The notes: generated by a model not told the origin, from the sequence alone. A stretch of 45,219 bases of DNA from Anaeromyxobacter sp. (GCA_025360965.1 JANYBC010000256.1:1-45219), one strand, 5' to 3'; shown: positions 35,403-44,105, counted from the stretch's first letter. Translations and numbers: made by a program.

Positions 35403-35421
35403 TCATGGACATCTCATGGAC
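35403..35421. promoter_or_regulatory. Tandem TCATGGAC repeats
   Basis: TCATGGAC occurs at 35403-35410 and again at 35414-35421, an 11-bp period as used by OmpR/PhoB-type regulators. It sits in the 137-bp gap between the ABC-F gene and the chimeric relic, so it may once have controlled the lost oxidoreductase operon. Confidence 0.3.
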
Positions 35422-35448
35422 GTTAGCTCTACCCCTGGATCGGGAAAT

Positions 35449-35462
35449 TACTCTCGGTCGGG
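35449..35462 (-). repeat. REP-like element copy C
   Basis: On the minus strand this reads CCCGACCGAGAGTA, identical to copies A and B. It lies 9 bp upstream of the GTG of the chimeric relic; its GGGAG end doubles as the likely ribosome binding site there. No inverted partner is visible. Confidence 0.6.
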
Positions 35463-35471
35463 AGCGGCAAC

Positions 35472-36203
35472 GTGCGAATCGCCATCGTCGGCAGCGGGAT
35501 CTCGGGGCTGGTCAGCGCCCATCTCCTCCACGAGGCCCACGACGTCGTGCTCTTCGAGGCCGGCGACCACGTCGGCGGCCACACCCACACGCATGACGTC
35601 GAGGTGGGCGGCCAGTCGCTGCACGACGCCCAGGTGGCCAAGATCGAGCGCATCTGCCGCAAGCTCGACCTCGGCCCTGGTCAGCACCTGCTGGAGATCG
35701 GCACCGGCTGGGGGGCGCTGGCCATCCACGCGGCCCGCCACCACGGCGTCCGCGTCACCACCACCACCCTCTCGCGGCAGCAGCACGAGGTGGCGACGGC
35801 CCGGGTCAAGGCGGCCGGCCTGGAGTCGAGGATCCGCGTCCTGCTCTCCGACTACCGCGACCTCGAGGGCAGCTACGACCGGGTGGCCTCGGTGGAGATG
35901 ATCGAGGCGGTCGGCCGGGAGTACTACCCGGCCTTCATGCGGGTGCTCTCCGAGCGGCTCACGCCCGACGGGCTGGCGCTGGTCCAGGCCATCACCCTCC
36001 CCGACCACCGCTACGAACGCTCCAAGCGCGAGGCCAACCACATCAACCGCATCGTCTTCCCCGGCACCTGCATCCCCTCCACCACGGCGCTGCTGCAGGC
36101 CGCCTCCACCACCGGCGACCTGCGGCTCTTCCACCTCGAGGAGATCGGCCCGCACTACGCCACCACGCTGCGCCGCTGGCGGGAGCGGCTGCTCTCCCGC
36201 TGA
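35472..36203 (+). pseudogene. Fusion relic: FAD oxidoreductase start joined to CFA synthase end
   Basis: Residues 1-48 are the dinucleotide-binding start of an amine-oxidase-like flavoprotein (MRIAIVGSGISGLVSAHLL, FEAGDHVGGHTHTHDVEV). From residue 49 the sequence is the middle and C-terminal part of a cyclopropane-fatty-acyl-phospholipid synthase: SLHDAQVAKIERICRKL, SAM motif LLEIGTGWGALAIHAA, VEMIEAVGREYYPAF, IVFPGTCIPS, GPHYATTLRRWRERLL. In many bacteria an oxidoreductase, a DUF1365 gene and cfa are consecutive, so an in-frame deletion of the region between is the simplest origin. The flavin domain is otherwise absent and the CFA N-terminal domain is missing, so activity is unlikely. The frame ends at TGA (36201), followed in frame by more CFA sequence. 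Confidence 0.8.
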
Positions 36204-36344
36204 GAGGAGGCCCGCGAGCAGGGGCGCGACGAGCGCTTCCTGCGGACCTTCGAGTACTACCTGGCCTCCTGCGAGGCGGCCTACGCGGCCAGGTACCTCG
36301 GCAACGTGCAGCTGCTCTTCGCGAAGCCGGGCTCGAGGAGCTGG
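36204..36344 (+). pseudogene. Severed C-terminus of the CFA synthase relic
   Basis: Directly after the TGA the same frame encodes EEAREQGRDERFLRTFEYY, then LASCEAAYAARYLGNVQLLF and AKPGSRS, the expected end of a CFA synthase. The TGA therefore is a second lesion (CGA to TGA at an Arg would do). No natural stop follows; the frame runs into the antisense of the sulfatase gene, so the gene's real 3' end is lost. Confidence 0.75.
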
Positions 36345-38201
36345 CTACTTTCCGAACAGCTTGAGGATGCGCGGCGCCGCCGCGGAGAACTTCGCCTCGG
36401 CGTCGGGGAGCGGCCGGTCGAAGGGGTCGGTGAGCGTGACCCCGCCCATGCCGCCGTCCATGCTGTTGAAGGAGACCTTGAGGTCCTTTCCGATGGCTGC
36501 GAACTTCGGCTCCCAGCCCACGGTGGTGAGCACGAAGCGGTCCTGCGGCGCCTCGAACATCGACATCCCGGCGGCGTAGCTCTCGGGCGGGTGGGTGTCA
36601 CCGAGCAGCGCCATCAGGGTCGGCACCACGTCGGCGTGGCTGGTGGGCGCGTCGAGCCGCCCCACCGGCACCCCGTCGCCCATCACCACCATGGGGACGT
36701 GGAGCTGCTGCACTGTGAGCGCCGAGCCGTGACCGACGTGCCCCTGCTCGCGCATCTCCTCGCCGTGGTCGCCGGTGACGATGACCAGCGGCCGGTGCCC
36801 CCGCTTCAGCTCGAACCAGGTGAGGAACTCGTCCACCTTCAGGTCGGCCTCGAAGGCCGAGTTGCGGGCCCGGTTGAGGATCAGGTGGCCGGGCGCAGCG
36901 CTGGCCTTGAGGATCCCGTCGCCGTCCCAGACCGGTGAGAACCTCGCGGCGCGCGCCGGGTAGGTGTAGTTGAAGTGGGTCCCGACGAAGAAGAGGAAGA
37001 CGAAGACCGGCTGGTCGCCGGCCTGCTCCACGAAGCGGCGCCCCTCGGCCAGCATGGCGGCGTCGGTCTGCTCCGGGTCGAGGTTCTTCGGCCAGTCGGT
37101 CTCGAGCGACTGCTTCACGTCGCCGAAGACCTGCTCCCGCAGCCCCATCCAGTCGACCGACGAGGCGGCCAGGAACTTCGACTGGTAGCCGTTGGCGGAG
37201 AAGGCCCGGAAGAGCAGCGGCTTTCGCCCCGCCCCCACCACGGCGTCGAGCTTGTGGGCCTCGAGGCCGAAGAGCAGGCCGAAGACCGTGAAGTAGGTGG
37301 TCGGGGCCAGCGCGTAGTGGCGCTCGAAGACGGTGCCACCGCGCGCCGCGCGGGCCGAGAGCAGCGGCATCACCTTCGGGTCGAGGTAGTCGGCTCGTGC
37401 GCTCTCCAGCAGGATGAAGACCACGTCCGGCCGCTTCGTGAACTTCACCGAGGCGGGATCGATCCCCGGCGGCAGCTTCACGGCGCTCTCACCGGTCACC
37501 CCGCGGAGCGGGCTCCCCAGCACCTTGCGGCCGGTGAGCCCCTCCCAGAACTTGCCGAGCCGGACCGGCACCTGCAGCGGCAGCGCCTGGCCGGCGGCGA
37601 AGACGCCCGGACCGCCGAAGAAGGCCACGCTGCCCGAGTAGAGCCGCTCCGCGGTGGCCAGCAGCAGCAGCGCCACCGCCACCCTCCAGACCGGCTTCGG
37701 GGAGGTGAAGCTGCGCAGGAACCAGGTGCCGACCACCACCTCGGCCACCAGCCAGGCCAGCCCCTCGGCGAGGAACCAGGCCACGTCCGACACGGGGATG
37801 CCGGTCTCGCGCAGCGCGCTCGGCTGGACCGCCACCCGCAGGAAGAAGCCGTTGATGTGGAAGCCGACCGCCGCGTAGGTGCGCGCGTCGATGGCCAGCA
37901 CCAGGGTGGCGACCGCGGTGAGGACCGGGAAGGTCCAGCGGTAGAGCCGGCGGGAGATCGAGAGCGGCAGCGCCACAACCCAGATCGCCAGCGCCAGCGT
38001 CACCGCCTGGACCACGAAGGCCGGGTAGAGCCAGGGCTGGAAGCCCTCGGGGACGCCGCGCAGCGCCTGGGCGATGGGACCCGAGAAGAGGAAGAGGAAG
38101 ACCGGGACGTGGAGCAGCGCCCAGACCAGCCCGGGCCACCGGGGAGAGTGCCCCCCGACCACCGGCCGGGAGCCAGCCGCGCCATCGCCTGAAGAGCCCA
38201 T
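36345..38201 (-). CDS. Inner-membrane sulfatase/phosphoethanolamine-transferase-fold protein
   Basis: A 618-residue protein with an N-terminal block of about five membrane helices (LVWALLHVPVFLFLFSG, AFVVQAVTLALAIWVVALPL, FPVLTAVATLVLAI and more, to residue ~190) and a C-terminal periplasmic alkaline-phosphatase-fold domain: DVVFILLESARADYL (metal site and nucleophile position; Ser rather than the usual Thr or Cys), RHYALAPTTYFTVFGLLFG, FFVGTHFNY, and LVIVTGDHGEEM with GHGSALTVQQLHVPMVV. Layout resembles YejM/PbgA and LtaS-like proteins. It may transfer or remove head groups on envelope lipids or glycans. Substrate unknown. The ATG at 38201 is the natural start. Confidence 0.85.
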   Translation of the reverse strand: MGSSGDGAAGSRPVVGGHSPRWPGLVWALLHVPVFLFLFSGPIAQALRGVPEGFQPWLYPAFVVQAVTLALAIWVVALPLSISRRLYRWTFPVLTAVATLVLAIDARTYAAVGFHINGFFLRVAVQPSALRETGIPVSDVAWFLAEGLAWLVAEVVVGTWFLRSFTSPKPVWRVAVALLLLATAERLYSGSVAFFGGPGVFAAGQALPLQVPVRLGKFWEGLTGRKVLGSPLRGVTGESAVKLPPGIDPASVKFTKRPDVVFILLESARADYLDPKVMPLLSARAARGGTVFERHYALAPTTYFTVFGLLFGLEAHKLDAVVGAGRKPLLFRAFSANGYQSKFLAASSVDWMGLREQVFGDVKQSLETDWPKNLDPEQTDAAMLAEGRRFVEQAGDQPVFVFLFFVGTHFNYTYPARAARFSPVWDGDGILKASAAPGHLILNRARNSAFEADLKVDEFLTWFELKRGHRPLVIVTGDHGEEMREQGHVGHGSALTVQQLHVPMVVMGDGVPVGRLDAPTSHADVVPTLMALLGDTHPPESYAAGMSMFEAPQDRFVLTTVGWEPKFAAIGKDLKVSFNSMDGGMGGVTLTDPFDRPLPDAEAKFSAAAPRILKLFGK

Positions 38202-38330
38202 GCGGGGGGCACCCTAGCCAAAGTCGGCGCGGGGCGCCAACCGGCCCGGATGACCCGACCGGCTCCGCGGCGGGAGGAGCGGCCGGGTCGTGGTAATCAA
38301 GGGTGTTCCCCTCGCCCCAGAGCCTGCCTG

Positions 38331-39080
38331 ATGACGTCGCGCCCTTCCTCCTCACTGTTCGGCTGGCCCAGGCCCGCCACCGCCGTCCACGGTCACGAGG
38401 TGGTGTCCGTGGCGCTGCCGGGGCTGGCCCCGGTCTTGCTGGCGCGCTGGCTCCACCCCGAGGCGCGGCGGGCGCCGGAGACGGTCGAGCCCGCCCGCAT
38501 CGCTTCCATGCAGGCCCACCTCCGCCGCGGTGACGTGGCGGTGGTGATCGGCGCCGCCGCCGGCGCCGAGGCGGTCGAGCTCGGGGTGGCGGTTGGTCCG
38601 GAGGGGGCGGTGCTGGCGCTCGAAGGCGACCGGGCGCTCTTCCCGGTGCTGGCCGCCAACGCGGCGCTCAACCGGGACGGGCTCCGCCTCTTCCCGCACC
38701 TGCTGGCGGTGGCCCGCGAGGGGCCGGCCCCCGACTTCGGCATCGCCACCCATCCGCTCGAGCCCTTCCTCGCCGCGCGCCACCCGGACCAGCTCCGGCG
38801 GCTTCGCTGGCTCTCCTTCCGCTTCGGCGGCCATGGGCCACTGCTGCTCGAGGCGCTGCGGCCGCTGGTGACGACGCGGCGCCCCCTGCTCCGCGTCCGG
38901 GTGGGGCGGACCGCCCGCCGGCCGCAGCGGCGCGCGCTGCTCAACTTCCTCGAGGAGCTCGGCTACCGCGTCGAGCGGTTCGGCGGCGACGGCACGGCCG
39001 AGCCGCTGACGCCGGCCAACGTCATGCGCTGGAAGCAGCTCGACCTGCTCGCGCTCCCGGACGGCGATCCGCGCACCTGA
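38331..39080 (+). CDS. FkbM-like methyltransferase
   Basis: A 249-residue protein. The segment RRGDVAVVIGAAAGAEAVEL then GVAVGPEGAVLALE and LFPVLAANAALN matches the SAM-binding and start of the FkbM methyltransferase fold, with the glycine motif degenerate (IGAAAGAE for VGANIGxY). The C-terminal ALLNFLEELGYRVERF also fits the family end. The ATG at 38331 is chosen by homology; no strong ribosome binding site is seen. Sits alone between two divergent/tandem neighbours; substrate unknown (family members O-methylate sugars or antibiotics). Confidence 0.6.
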   Translation: MTSRPSSSLFGWPRPATAVHGHEVVSVALPGLAPVLLARWLHPEARRAPETVEPARIASMQAHLRRGDVAVVIGAAAGAEAVELGVAVGPEGAVLALEGDRALFPVLAANAALNRDGLRLFPHLLAVAREGPAPDFGIATHPLEPFLAARHPDQLRRLRWLSFRFGGHGPLLLEALRPLVTTRRPLLRVRVGRTARRPQRRALLNFLEELGYRVERFGGDGTAEPLTPANVMRWKQLDLLALPDGDPRT

Positions 39081-39093
39081 GGCGCCCGCTGGG

Positions 39094-39140
39094 TGGTGCC
39101 GGGCGCCGGGTGGCGCCGGGTGGTGCCGGGTGGTGCCGGG
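39094..39140 (+). repeat. Decamer tandem repeats TGGTGCCGGG
   Basis: TGGTGCCGGG at 39094, TGGCGCCGGG at 39111, TGGTGCCGGG at 39121 and at 39131, with a shortened CGCCGGG between the first two. The tract sits in the 98-bp gap before the MshEN gene. A slipped-strand origin is likely; copy number may vary between strains. Confidence 0.75.
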
Positions 39141-39178
39141 GCCCGACGCACGGTACCATCGGTCCAAGGGGGGTGCTC

Positions 39179-39802
39179 ATGGCCGGTCAGACCGCACGCT
39201 CACGCCTCGGTGACGTCCTCCTCGACGCCCGCGTGCTCACCCGGGAGCAGCTCGACAAGGCCCTGGCCGAGCAGGGCGCCTGGGGCGGGCGGCTCGGCCA
39301 GGTCCTGCTCACCCTCGGCCTGCTCGACGAGCAGACGCTCGCCTCGGCCATCGCCAGGCAGCTCGGCATGCGGCTCGTCGACCTCGATCGGCTCAAGCTG
39401 CCGGAGGGTGTCAGCCAGCTCCTGCCGCTCGGCGTGGCGGAGCGCTACGGCCTCATGCCGCTGGGACGCCGCGAGGAGCCAAAGCGGCTCCTGCTCGCCT
39501 GCTTCGACCCGACCATGTCCGAGGCGCTCACCGAGGCGCAGAAGGCCTCCGGCCTGCAGGTCGAGGTCTACGTCGCCACCTCCTCCGCCATCGAGCGGGC
39601 CATCCGTCGGGTCTACTACGGTGAGGCGGCGCCCATGCCGGTGCCGGGCGCCGGCACCTTCACGATCACCCGCAACACGCGCGACCCTTCCGAGGGCGGC
39701 ACCATGACCGAAGACGTCATGGAGCGGGTGGCCGAGCTCGAGCGCGAGGTGGAGAAGCTCAGGCAGCTCGTCGACACGCTGATCCGCCCAAGGCCGCGCT
39801 GA
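39179..39802 (+). CDS. Stand-alone MshEN (GspE N-terminal) domain protein
   Basis: A 207-residue protein with the two 24-residue c-di-GMP motifs of the MshEN domain in exact arrangement: residues 9-32 (RLGDVLLDARVLTREQLDKA then LAEQ) and 38-61 (RLGQVLLTLGLLDEQTLASA then IARQ), 5 residues apart. The only departure is Ala for Gly in the first copy (DARVL). Beyond ~residue 150 a linker and a coiled coil (VMERVAELEREVEKLRQLVDTL) follow. There is no ATPase domain as in MshE, PilB or GspE, so it may act as a c-di-GMP-dependent adaptor. The ATG at 39179 has AAGGGGGG upstream. Confidence 0.85.
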   Translation: MAGQTARSRLGDVLLDARVLTREQLDKALAEQGAWGGRLGQVLLTLGLLDEQTLASAIARQLGMRLVDLDRLKLPEGVSQLLPLGVAERYGLMPLGRREEPKRLLLACFDPTMSEALTEAQKASGLQVEVYVATSSAIERAIRRVYYGEAAPMPVPGAGTFTITRNTRDPSEGGTMTEDVMERVAELEREVEKLRQLVDTLIRPRPR

Positions 39803-39853
39803 ACGACGGTGTCGAATTCCCCTCGGGGTGCCAGCGGCCGCTCGACCGCGCTG

Positions 39854-39859
39854 TAGGAT
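39854..39859 (+). promoter_or_regulatory. -10 box of the THUMP methyltransferase gene, leaderless type
   Basis: TAGGAT is followed by 6 nt and the GTG start, the same spacing as at 7450 and 40885. No Shine-Dalgarno sequence. Confidence 0.4.
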
Positions 39860-39865
39860 GGCGGC

Positions 39866-40819
39866 GTGCCCCTCGACGATCTGGTCTTCGCTGCCTGCGC
39901 CCCCGGCCTCGAGCCGGTGCTGGCCGACGAGCTGCGCGAGCTGGGGCTGCCCGCCACCGAGACCCCAGGCGGCGTCGAGACGCGCGGCGAGGAGGCGGCG
40001 GCGCTGATCTGCCTCGCCTCCCGGATCGCCGAGACGGTCCGCATCCGCGTCTACGACGGCCGCGGGGACGGCAGCGAGGCCGCACGCGCCGAGGCGCTTC
40101 GCCGCTATGGGGCCGGCGCCGACCTGCACGTCCGCCGCGCCGGCGGCCGGGTCTCGCTCTCGGTGGAGGCGGCCGGCGAGCCGCTCCATCGCCGCGGCTG
40201 GCGGGCCCGCATCGGCGCCGCGCCGCTGCGCGAGACGCTGGCGGCCGCCCTGCTGCGGGTGGCGGGCTGGAATGGCGACCGCCCCTTCCTCGACCCCATG
40301 TGCGGGTCGGGGACGCTGGCCATCGAAGCGGCGCTGATCGCGGCGCGGCGCGCTCCCGGGCTCGACCGCACCTTCGCCTTCGAGGCCTTCCCTGGCCATG
40401 ACGCCCGCCGCACCGCCCGGCTGCGCGAGCGGCTCCGCGCCGAGGCCCGCCCCATCTCGGTCCCCATCCAGGCCTCCGACCGGAACATGGGGGTGCTCCG
40501 GCTGGCCCAGAAGAACGCGGCGGCCGCCGGTGTCGAGCGGTTCATCCGCTTCGAGCGCGCCGACGCCGCCAGCCTGGTCCCGCTCCCGGGCGGGGCCGGC
40601 CTCTGCGCCGTCAACCCGCCCTTCGGCGTCCGGCTCGACGAGGACGCGGCCGGGGCCTGGCGGGCGCTCGGCCAGCTCACGCTCCGCCTCCCGGGTTGGG
40701 CGCTGACCGTGCTCGGTCCCGACCGGGGGCTGGAGCGGCTGCTGCCGCTGCCGCCGCTGCGCGCCATCCCCATCCGAAACGGCGGGCTCGCCTGCCAGTT
40801 GCTGAGCTTCCAGCTCTAG
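39866..40819 (+). CDS. THUMP-domain RNA guanine-N2 methyltransferase (RlmL/YpsC-like)
   Basis: A 317-residue protein: an N-terminal THUMP-type region (FAACAPGLEPVLADELREL, GGVETRGEEAAALI), then SLSVEAAGEPLHRRGWR and a Rossmann methyltransferase with DPMCGSGTLAIEAALIA (SAM motif) and AVNPPFGVRL (the NPPF active site for N2-guanine methylation). It matches short RlmL/YpsC-type enzymes that methylate 23S rRNA. It lacks the second RlmK domain of E. coli RlmKL. The GTG start at 39866 matches the family's N-terminus. Confidence 0.88.
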   Translation: MPLDDLVFAACAPGLEPVLADELRELGLPATETPGGVETRGEEAAALICLASRIAETVRIRVYDGRGDGSEAARAEALRRYGAGADLHVRRAGGRVSLSVEAAGEPLHRRGWRARIGAAPLRETLAAALLRVAGWNGDRPFLDPMCGSGTLAIEAALIAARRAPGLDRTFAFEAFPGHDARRTARLRERLRAEARPISVPIQASDRNMGVLRLAQKNAAAAGVERFIRFERADAASLVPLPGGAGLCAVNPPFGVRLDEDAAGAWRALGQLTLRLPGWALTVLGPDRGLERLLPLPPLRAIPIRNGGLACQLLSFQL

Positions 40820-40884
40820 TGCCGCGACCCAGGCCCTGCGGACCCAGGATCCGGGCGACCGGCCCGATCCGGTGCTGGTCGCGG

Positions 40885-40890
40885 TAGGGT
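40885..40890 (+). promoter_or_regulatory. -10 box of modA, leaderless type
   Basis: TAGGGT then 6 nt to the modA ATG; no ribosome binding site. The preceding 77-bp gap contains no terminator-like hairpin that I can see. Confidence 0.35.
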
Positions 40891-40896
40891 CGGTGG

Positions 40897-41670
40897 ATGT
40901 TCCGCCGCGGCCTGCTCTCCCTCGCCCTCCTCCTCGCCTGCACCGCCGGGGCCCAGGTCCGGCCCGCCCGGAAAACCCTCTCGGTCGCCGCGGCCGCCAA
41001 CCTCAAGACCGCCGCCGCGAAGCTGAAGGAGGGGTTCGAGGCGGGGCAGCCCGGCGTCGAGGTGACGCTGACCTTTGGCGCCTCGGGGACCTTCTTCTCC
41101 CAGCTCCAGAACGGCGCTCCCTTCGACCTCTTCCTCTCGGCCGACCGCGACTACCCGGCCAGGCTGGTGGCGGCCGGCCTCGGTGCTGCGGCCGACGAGC
41201 GGGTCTACGCCATCGGCAAGCTGGTGGCCTGGCTGCCGCCCGGCTCGTCGCTCGACCTCCAGAGGCGCGGGCTGGCGGCGCTCACCGATCCCGGCGTGAA
41301 GCGGATCGCCATCGCCAACCCGGCCGTGGCCCCATTCGGCCGGGCCACCGTGGCGGCCTTGAAGGCGGCCGGCGTCCACGAGGCCGTCAAGGAGAAGCTG
41401 GTGCTCGGCACCAGCGTCGGGCAGGCGGCGCAGTTCGCCACCACCGGCGCCGCCGAGGTGGCCTTCCTGCCGCACTCGCTCACCCTCGGGGAGGAGCTCT
41501 CCGGCGGTCGCACCTGGCCCGTGCCCGAGACGCTCTACCCCCGCATCGAGCAGTCGGGCGTCGTGCTGGCGGCCGGCAAGGCGCCGGACCTGGCCCGCGC
41601 CTTCCTGGCGTTCATCACCGGCGAGCAGGGGCGCGCCATCCTGGCTCGCTCCGGGTACGGGTTGCCGTAG
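40897..41670 (+). CDS. modA: Molybdate-binding periplasmic protein ModA
   Basis: A 257-residue solute-binding protein for molybdate/tungstate. Signal peptide MFRRGLLSLALLLACTAGAQ, then the ligand loop LSVAAAANLKTAAAKL, TFGASGTFFSQLQNGAPFDL and DLFLSADRDYP, and later NPAVAPFGRATV, all standard ModA. The ABC partners modB and modC are not beside it; downstream is the convergent phoU. Molybdate would be needed for MsrP and possibly other molybdoenzymes. Could belong to the tungstate-selective subgroup, which cannot be decided here. Confidence 0.92.
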   Translation: MFRRGLLSLALLLACTAGAQVRPARKTLSVAAAANLKTAAAKLKEGFEAGQPGVEVTLTFGASGTFFSQLQNGAPFDLFLSADRDYPARLVAAGLGAAADERVYAIGKLVAWLPPGSSLDLQRRGLAALTDPGVKRIAIANPAVAPFGRATVAALKAAGVHEAVKEKLVLGTSVGQAAQFATTGAAEVAFLPHSLTLGEELSGGRTWPVPETLYPRIEQSGVVLAAGKAPDLARAFLAFITGEQGRAILARSGYGLP

Positions 41671-41690
41671 GGGCGGCCTCCAGCCCGGCC

Positions 41691-42368
41691 TCAGTCCTTG
41701 TTCTTGGCGTGGCGCACGTCGGTGCCGCGCACCATAAAGATCACCATCTCGGCCACGTTGGTGGCGTGGTCGCCGAAGCGCTCCAGGTGCTTGGCCGAGA
41801 ACATCAGCGAGGTGGCCCGGCGGATGGCGCGCGGGTCCTCCATCATGGTGGTGAGCAGCTCGTTGAAGACCTTGAGGTAGAGGGCGTCGAGGTGATCGTC
41901 GGCCTCCAGCACCTCCTCGGCCTTGACCGGGTCGGCGGTGACGAAGGCGTCGAGGGCCTTGGCCAGCGCCGCCTCGCTCAGCGCGGCCAGCCGCCCCAGG
42001 TCGTGCAGCGGGCGGAGCGCCGGGGTCTGGGCCAGGTCGACGGCCCGCCGGGCGATGTTGACGGCCAGGTCCCCCATGCGCTCCAGGTCGGTGACGATCT
42101 TGAGCGAGGTGGTGATGAAGCGCAGGTCGCTGGCGGCCGGCTGGCGCAGGGCGAGGATGCGCCGGCAGGCGCCGTCGATGTCGACCTCCAGGCGGTTGAC
42201 CAGCTTGTCCTTGCGGATCACCTGCTCGGCCATGGCGGCGTCGCGCTCGACGATGGCCCGCACGCTCCCGGCGATGGCCGCCTCGACCAGGCCGCCCATC
42301 TCCAGCAGCCGCTCCCGGAGGGCGTGCAGCTCGGCCTCATAGGACTTGTCGATGTGGGTCTTGATCAT
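41691..42368 (-). CDS. phoU: Phosphate transport regulator PhoU
   Basis: A 225-residue all-helical PhoU: two related three-helix bundles with the metal-binding E(D)xxxD segments KLVNRLEVDIDGACRRILAL and DHLDALYLKVFNELLTTMM, plus ITTSLKIVTDLERMGDLAVNIARRA and KHLERFGDHATNVAEMVIFMVRG. It restrains PstSCAB and the PhoR/PhoB pathway when phosphate is plentiful. Last gene of the pst run, 35 bp after pstB. Confidence 0.97.
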   Translation of the reverse strand: MIKTHIDKSYEAELHALRERLLEMGGLVEAAIAGSVRAIVERDAAMAEQVIRKDKLVNRLEVDIDGACRRILALRQPAASDLRFITTSLKIVTDLERMGDLAVNIARRAVDLAQTPALRPLHDLGRLAALSEAALAKALDAFVTADPVKAEEVLEADDHLDALYLKVFNELLTTMMEDPRAIRRATSLMFSAKHLERFGDHATNVAEMVIFMVRGTDVRHAKNKD

Positions 42369-42403
42369 GTCTCTCCCCGATCCCCAGGCGCGGCAGTGTA
42401 CCG

Positions 42404-43186
42404 CTAGCCGAACTTGCCGGTGACGTAGTCCTCGGTCCGCGGCTCGCGAGGGTTGGTGAAGATCTGCTCGGTGGAGCCCACCTCGACCAGCTCGCCCATG
42501 TAGAAGAAGGCGGTGGTGTCCGAGACCCGGGCCGCCTGCTGCATGTTGTGGGTGACGATGGCGATGGTGTAGCGCGCCTTGAGCTCGTGGATCAGGTCCT
42601 CGATCTTGGCGGTGGCGAGGGGATCGAGAGCCGAGGCCGGCTCGTCCATCAGCAGCACCTCGGGCTGGACCGCCAGCGCCCGGGCGATGCAGAGCCGCTG
42701 CTGCTGCCCGCCCGACAGGCCCAGCGCGTTCTCCTGGAGCCGGTCCTTGACCTCTTCCCAGAGCGCGGCCCCCTGCAGCGAGCGGATGACCCGCTCCAGC
42801 AGCAGCGTCCTGTCGTTCAGGCCCGCCACCCGGAGCCCGTAGGCCACGTTCTCGAAGATCGACTTCGGGAACGGGTTGGACTTCTGGAAGACCATGCCGA
42901 CCCGCCGGCGCAGCTCCACCGCGTCGAGCCGGCCGTCGACCACGCTCTCCCCGTCCAGCAGCACCTCGCCCTTCATGGAGGCGCCGGGGATCAGGTCGTT
43001 CATGCGGTTGAGGGCGCGCAGGAAGGTCGACTTGCCGCAGCCCGACGGGCCGATCAGCGCGGTCACCTGCTTCTCTGGCAGCACCAGGTCGACGTCCTTG
43101 ACGGCGATCTTCTCGCCGTAGGCGACCTGGAGCTTCCTCGCCTCCATCTTGGGGCGCGGTGCGGGAGCGGAGGGTTCGGGGCTCAT
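42404..43186 (-). CDS. pstB: Phosphate ABC transporter ATPase PstB
   Basis: A 260-residue ABC ATPase. Walker [20 protein letters not shown], the Q-loop [20 protein letters not shown], signature [16 protein letters not shown], Walker [14 protein letters not shown] and the switch [13 protein letters not shown] are characteristic of PstB. A short Pro-rich N-terminal tail ([11 protein letters not shown]) is extra. Sits 4 bp after pstA. Confidence 0.97.
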   Translation of the reverse strand: MSPEPSAPAPRPKMEARKLQVAYGEKIAVKDVDLVLPEKQVTALIGPSGCGKSTFLRALNRMNDLIPGASMKGEVLLDGESVVDGRLDAVELRRRVGMVFQKSNPFPKSIFENVAYGLRVAGLNDRTLLLERVIRSLQGAALWEEVKDRLQENALGLSGGQQQRLCIARALAVQPEVLLMDEPASALDPLATAKIEDLIHELKARYTIAIVTHNMQQAARVSDTTAFFYMGELVEVGSTEQIFTNPREPRTEDYVTGKFG

Positions 43187-43190
43187 GGGC

Positions 43191-44105
43191 TCAGGCGCCG
43201 GCGGCGGCGGCGCGGCGGGTCCGCACGCGCAGCACGATGGCGATCAGGTTGAGGAGGAAGGTCAGCGAGAGGAGCACGAGGACGGTGGCGTAGAGCAGCG
43301 GCTTGGTGGCCTCGACGTCGGTCGACTGGGTCGCCAGCACGTAGACGTGGTAGCCGAGGTGCATGAACTGGCTGAACGGCCCGTTCGGCAGGTCGGGGAG
43401 GAAGTAAGCCACCCCGGTGAAGAGGATGGGGGCCACCTCGCCGGCGCCCCGGGCCACCGCCAGGATGGCGCCGGTGAGGATGCCGGGAACGGCGCTCGGC
43501 AGGATGACCCGGATCAGGGTCTGCGACTTGGTGGCGCCCAGCGCCAGCGAGGCGTCGCGCCAGTCGCGCGGCACGGCCCGCAGCGCCTCCTCGGTGGAGA
43601 CGATCACCACCGGGAGCGTCAGCACCGCCAGGGTGAGCGCCGCCCAGACCAGCGCCGGCTGCCCGTAGCGCAGCGCCCCCTCGGCCGAGAGGGCCCGGTC
43701 CATGTTGCGCCCGAGGAACTGGATGAAGAAGCCGAGGCCGAAGAGGCCGAAGACGATGGAGGGGACGCCGGCCAGGTTCTGCACCGCCACCCGCACCGCG
43801 CCGGCGAGGCGGGAGTCCCGGGGCGCGTACTCGTGCAGGTAGACGGCGGTGAGCACGCCCACCGGCATGACCGCCACGGTCATGAGCAGGGTCAGGACCG
43901 CGGTGCCGTAGATGGCCGGGAAGATGCCCCCCGCGGTCATGCCCTCGCTGGGCGCCTGGGTGATGAACTCGAGCGAGAGGCGGGTCCAGCCGCCCGCCAC
44001 CACGTCCCAGAGGATGAAGCCGAGCATGACCACGATGAGCAGCGCCGCCACCCCGGTGGCGCCGGTCAGCGAGGCGCCCACCAGCTTGCGCGCGGCGAGC
44101 TTCAC
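43191..44105 (-). CDS. pstA: Phosphate ABC permease PstA
   Basis: A 304-residue permease with about six helices ([65 protein letters not shown] and so on) and the ABC-coupling EAA-type loop [40 protein letters not shown] is a PstA hallmark. Start overlaps pstC by 4 bp (ATGA). Confidence 0.95.
   Translation of the reverse strand: MKLAARKLVGASLTGATGVAALLIVVMLGFILWDVVAGGWTRLSLEFITQAPSEGMTAGGIFPAIYGTAVLTLLMTVAVMPVGVLTAVYLHEYAPRDSRLAGAVRVAVQNLAGVPSIVFGLFGLGFFIQFLGRNMDRALSAEGALRYGQPALVWAALTLAVLTLPVVIVSTEEALRAVPRDWRDASLALGATKSQTLIRVILPSAVPGILTGAILAVARGAGEVAPILFTGVAYFLPDLPNGPFSQFMHLGYHVYVLATQSTDVEATKPLLYATVLVLLSLTFLLNLIAIVLRVRTRRAAAAGA

Noticed and set aside
36201-36203. TGA as a selenocysteine codon in the CFA relic
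   Set aside because: CFA synthases have Arg or another ordinary residue here, the gene already lacks its N-terminal half, and no SECIS-like hairpin is seen right after the codon.
40978-40987. CTCTCGGTCG in modA, part of the REP-like 14-mer
   Set aside because: Only 10 bases match and they encode conserved ModA residues, so it is chance.
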